A stretch of 7,182 nucleotides of DNA. It comes from CAZEJK01 sp964512045. GTDB taxonomy: Bacteria > Acidobacteriota > Thermoanaerobaculia > Thermoanaerobaculales > Sulfomarinibacteraceae. The stretch spans positions 1-7,182 of the forward strand of contig CAZEJK010000260.1 in assembly GCA_964512045.1 (NCBI GenBank), in the 5' to 3' direction. Below the pieces are notes generated by a model, which made no database searches, was not told the origin of the DNA, and worked only from the letters and a program-made list of their open reading frames with translations. Shown here piece by piece: positions 5,650-7,182 of the stretch. Numbering within the stretch: the stretch's first letter is position 1; each line of letters begins with the position of its first letter. The position numbers and the translations under genes were made by a program.

Positions 5650-7056
5650 ATGTGCCGGGTCTACTTCGTGCTCGGAGTGCTGCTCTCGCTGCTCGCTGCA
5701 ACGCTGGTGTTGACAGCTGATGCCGGGGATGCCGAGCGCTCTGTTACGCAGGTGAAACACCCTGACATCATCCTGATCTCCCTCGACACGCTGCGGATGG
5801 ATCGGCTGGGTTGCTATGGGAAGGAGCCGAGCGTGACCCCGCACCTGGACCGGTTCGCGGCCGGAGCGACCCGCTTCGCCCGTGCCTGGGCCACGGCGCC
5901 GTGGACGTTGCCGTCGCACGTCTCCATGTTCACAGGCCAGTACTCGTTCGAGCACGGAGCGCACACCGTGGCGCTCGACGAGATCGAGAAGGGCCGGACT
6001 GTCGGCGAGAATAACGTCCTCTCGCTCAGCCCCGCCGCGATCACCCTGGCAGAGCGACTCCGGGCTGCCGGTTACCGGACAGGCTCGCTGGCGACGAACG
6101 AGGGGTATCTGACCCGCCGCTACGGGCTCGACCAGGGGTTCGAGACCTTCCACACTCGCCGCGTCGACGGCCTCGACCTCAACCAAAAGGCAGAGGCGTG
6201 GGTTCGTGAGGCTGACGAACGGCCACTCTTTCTCTTCCTGAACTACATGGACGCACATCGGCCGTACAACCTCACGCCGCACGAAGGCTGTGTCCAGCCC
6301 GCGTCGCCGCTGGAGGGGGTCGAGCTGCTCAAGGCGCTCTACCCGAAGGTCCTGGCTGGCAAGCGTCCCGAAGCGCAGCTGCGTCGACTGACAGCGCTGT
6401 ACGATCTCGCGGTCGCCAACCTGGATGAGGCCATGGGCGACCTGTTCACGAGGCTACGTGCCCTGGGACGCTTCGATGGAGCGGTGATCGTCGTCGTCAG
6501 CGACCATGGAGAGTACCTTGGCGAGCATGATCTCATCGAGCACTCCAAGGACGTGCACGAGCCTGTGCTCCGGATTCCGTTTCTCGTCAAGGCGCCACAC
6601 CAGCGACAGGGGCGTGTGGTGCACGAGGCGACCAGCTTGGTGCATGTACCGTTCTTGATTGCGCAGTGGACCGATGCGCTGGCCGCCGACTCGTTCCCGT
6701 ACAGCTGGCCTGCCGAGAGCATCCTCGCCGAGAACCACTACACCCGGATCAAGGATCTTCGCTCGCCGTGGTCAGGGCGTTTTCAGCGAATCCGCCACGT
6801 GGTCGTGGACTGGCCGTTCAAGTACATCCGTTCCAGTGACGGCGCCCACCGCCTGTTCAACCTTGACATCGATCCCGCTGAGCATCGGGATCTGTTGGCT
6901 GAACGTACCCCTGCAGCGACCCGGCTACGTGACCTCTTGGAGGGCTCGCTGAGCAACCCTCAGGCGACGTTCGAGCAGATGAATCAGCGGATGCAGGCGC
7001 CGGCGGAGCTCAGCGATGAGGAGATCAAGAGGCTGCGAGCGCTTGGCTACTTGTAA
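5650..7056 (+). CDS. Sulfatase-like alkaline-phosphatase-superfamily protein, Thr-type
   Basis: A 468-residue exported protein of the sulfatase fold. Residues about 5-22 are hydrophobic, followed by TADAGDA, which could be a signal-peptidase site near 24-25. The metal-binding strand is IILISLDTLRMDRLG (Asp46). The nucleophile loop is WTLPSHVSMFTG (85-96): Thr86 replaces the formylglycine Cys/Ser and His90 replaces Arg. The substrate-side block is NYMDAHRPY (198-206), intact for Asp and His. VSDHGEYLGEHD (Asp285, His286) and DVHEPVLRIPFL (301-312) complete the site. It ends exactly in LRALGYL, the tail shared with the paralogue at 404. All metal positions are in place, so it is probably active, most likely on a phosphodiester or as a phospho-group transferase rather than as a sulfatase. 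It has its own promoter candidate and a good ribosome binding site, and is divergent from the minus-strand paralogue. Confidence 0.9.
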   Translation: MCRVYFVLGVLLSLLAATLVLTADAGDAERSVTQVKHPDIILISLDTLRMDRLGCYGKEPSVTPHLDRFAAGATRFARAWATAPWTLPSHVSMFTGQYSFEHGAHTVALDEIEKGRTVGENNVLSLSPAAITLAERLRAAGYRTGSLATNEGYLTRRYGLDQGFETFHTRRVDGLDLNQKAEAWVREADERPLFLFLNYMDAHRPYNLTPHEGCVQPASPLEGVELLKALYPKVLAGKRPEAQLRRLTALYDLAVANLDEAMGDLFTRLRALGRFDGAVIVVVSDHGEYLGEHDLIEHSKDVHEPVLRIPFLVKAPHQRQGRVVHEATSLVHVPFLIAQWTDALAADSFPYSWPAESILAENHYTRIKDLRSPWSGRFQRIRHVVVDWPFKYIRSSDGAHRLFNLDIDPAEHRDLLAERTPAATRLRDLLEGSLSNPQATFEQMNQRMQAPAELSDEEIKRLRALGYL

Positions 7057-7182
7057 GAGGACCTAACGCGGCCGCGGGCCCCAACCAAAGTGATGCTGAG
7101 GTGGCGCCGGTCCCACGCCCGCGTAGCTGTCAGCGGTTAGTCGGTAGTCGTGAAGTCCTGCGCAGTTTTGGCAGAATATTCA

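Noticed and set aside
5472..5720. Small plus-strand open frame (82 residues) across the divergent promoter region
   Set aside because: No Shine-Dalgarno before its ATG, Cys/Arg-rich with no motif, and it overlaps the well-supported gene at 5650.
7067..7076. GC palindrome CGCGGCCGCG just after the last gene, considered as a terminator
   Set aside because: It is continuous self-complement with no loop and no T-tract, so it cannot form a standard terminator hairpin.

Overview
High-GC bacterial DNA (by eye roughly low to mid 60s % GC) with dense coding, GTG starts and strong GGAGG-type ribosome binding sites. No gene here names a taxon. The combination of several secreted COG3119-type 'sulfatase' proteins with a large GT39/PMT-like membrane glycosyltransferase would fit a Myxococcota/deltaproteobacterial, planctomycete or related Gram-negative lineage; that is inference only.

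Layout: 1-403 holds no gene I can support; it has a perfect 7-bp hairpin at the left edge and ends in a strong ribosome binding site. 404-1921 (+) is a signal-anchored alkaline-phosphatase-superfamily protein of the sulfatase type with an altered active site. Twenty-two bases later, 1944-3899 (+) encodes a multi-spanning GT39-like glycosyltransferase, probably in the same operon. A 72-bp convergent gap with a hairpin separates it from 3972-5390 (-), a second sulfatase-like protein. A roughly 260-bp divergent region (5391-5649) carries promoter-like sequences and a dyad, and leads into 5650-7056 (+), a third sulfatase-like protein. 7057-7182 shows no gene or clear terminator.

The unifying observation is that all three 'sulfatase' proteins carry threonine where true sulfatases carry the Cys or Ser that becomes formylglycine. 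This is the nucleophile type of phosphoethanolamine transferases (EptA), LtaS and nucleotide pyrophosphatase/phosphodiesterases. They are therefore better read as phospho-transferases or phosphodiesterases than as sulfatases. With a polyprenyl-phosphate-sugar type glycosyltransferase among them, the window may be a cell-envelope decoration locus that adds (or removes) sugars and phospho-substituents on the periplasmic side. The substrate cannot be read from the sequence. The first of the three also has Cys in place of the usual metal-binding Asp, so it may be a pseudoenzyme or use a different metal site.
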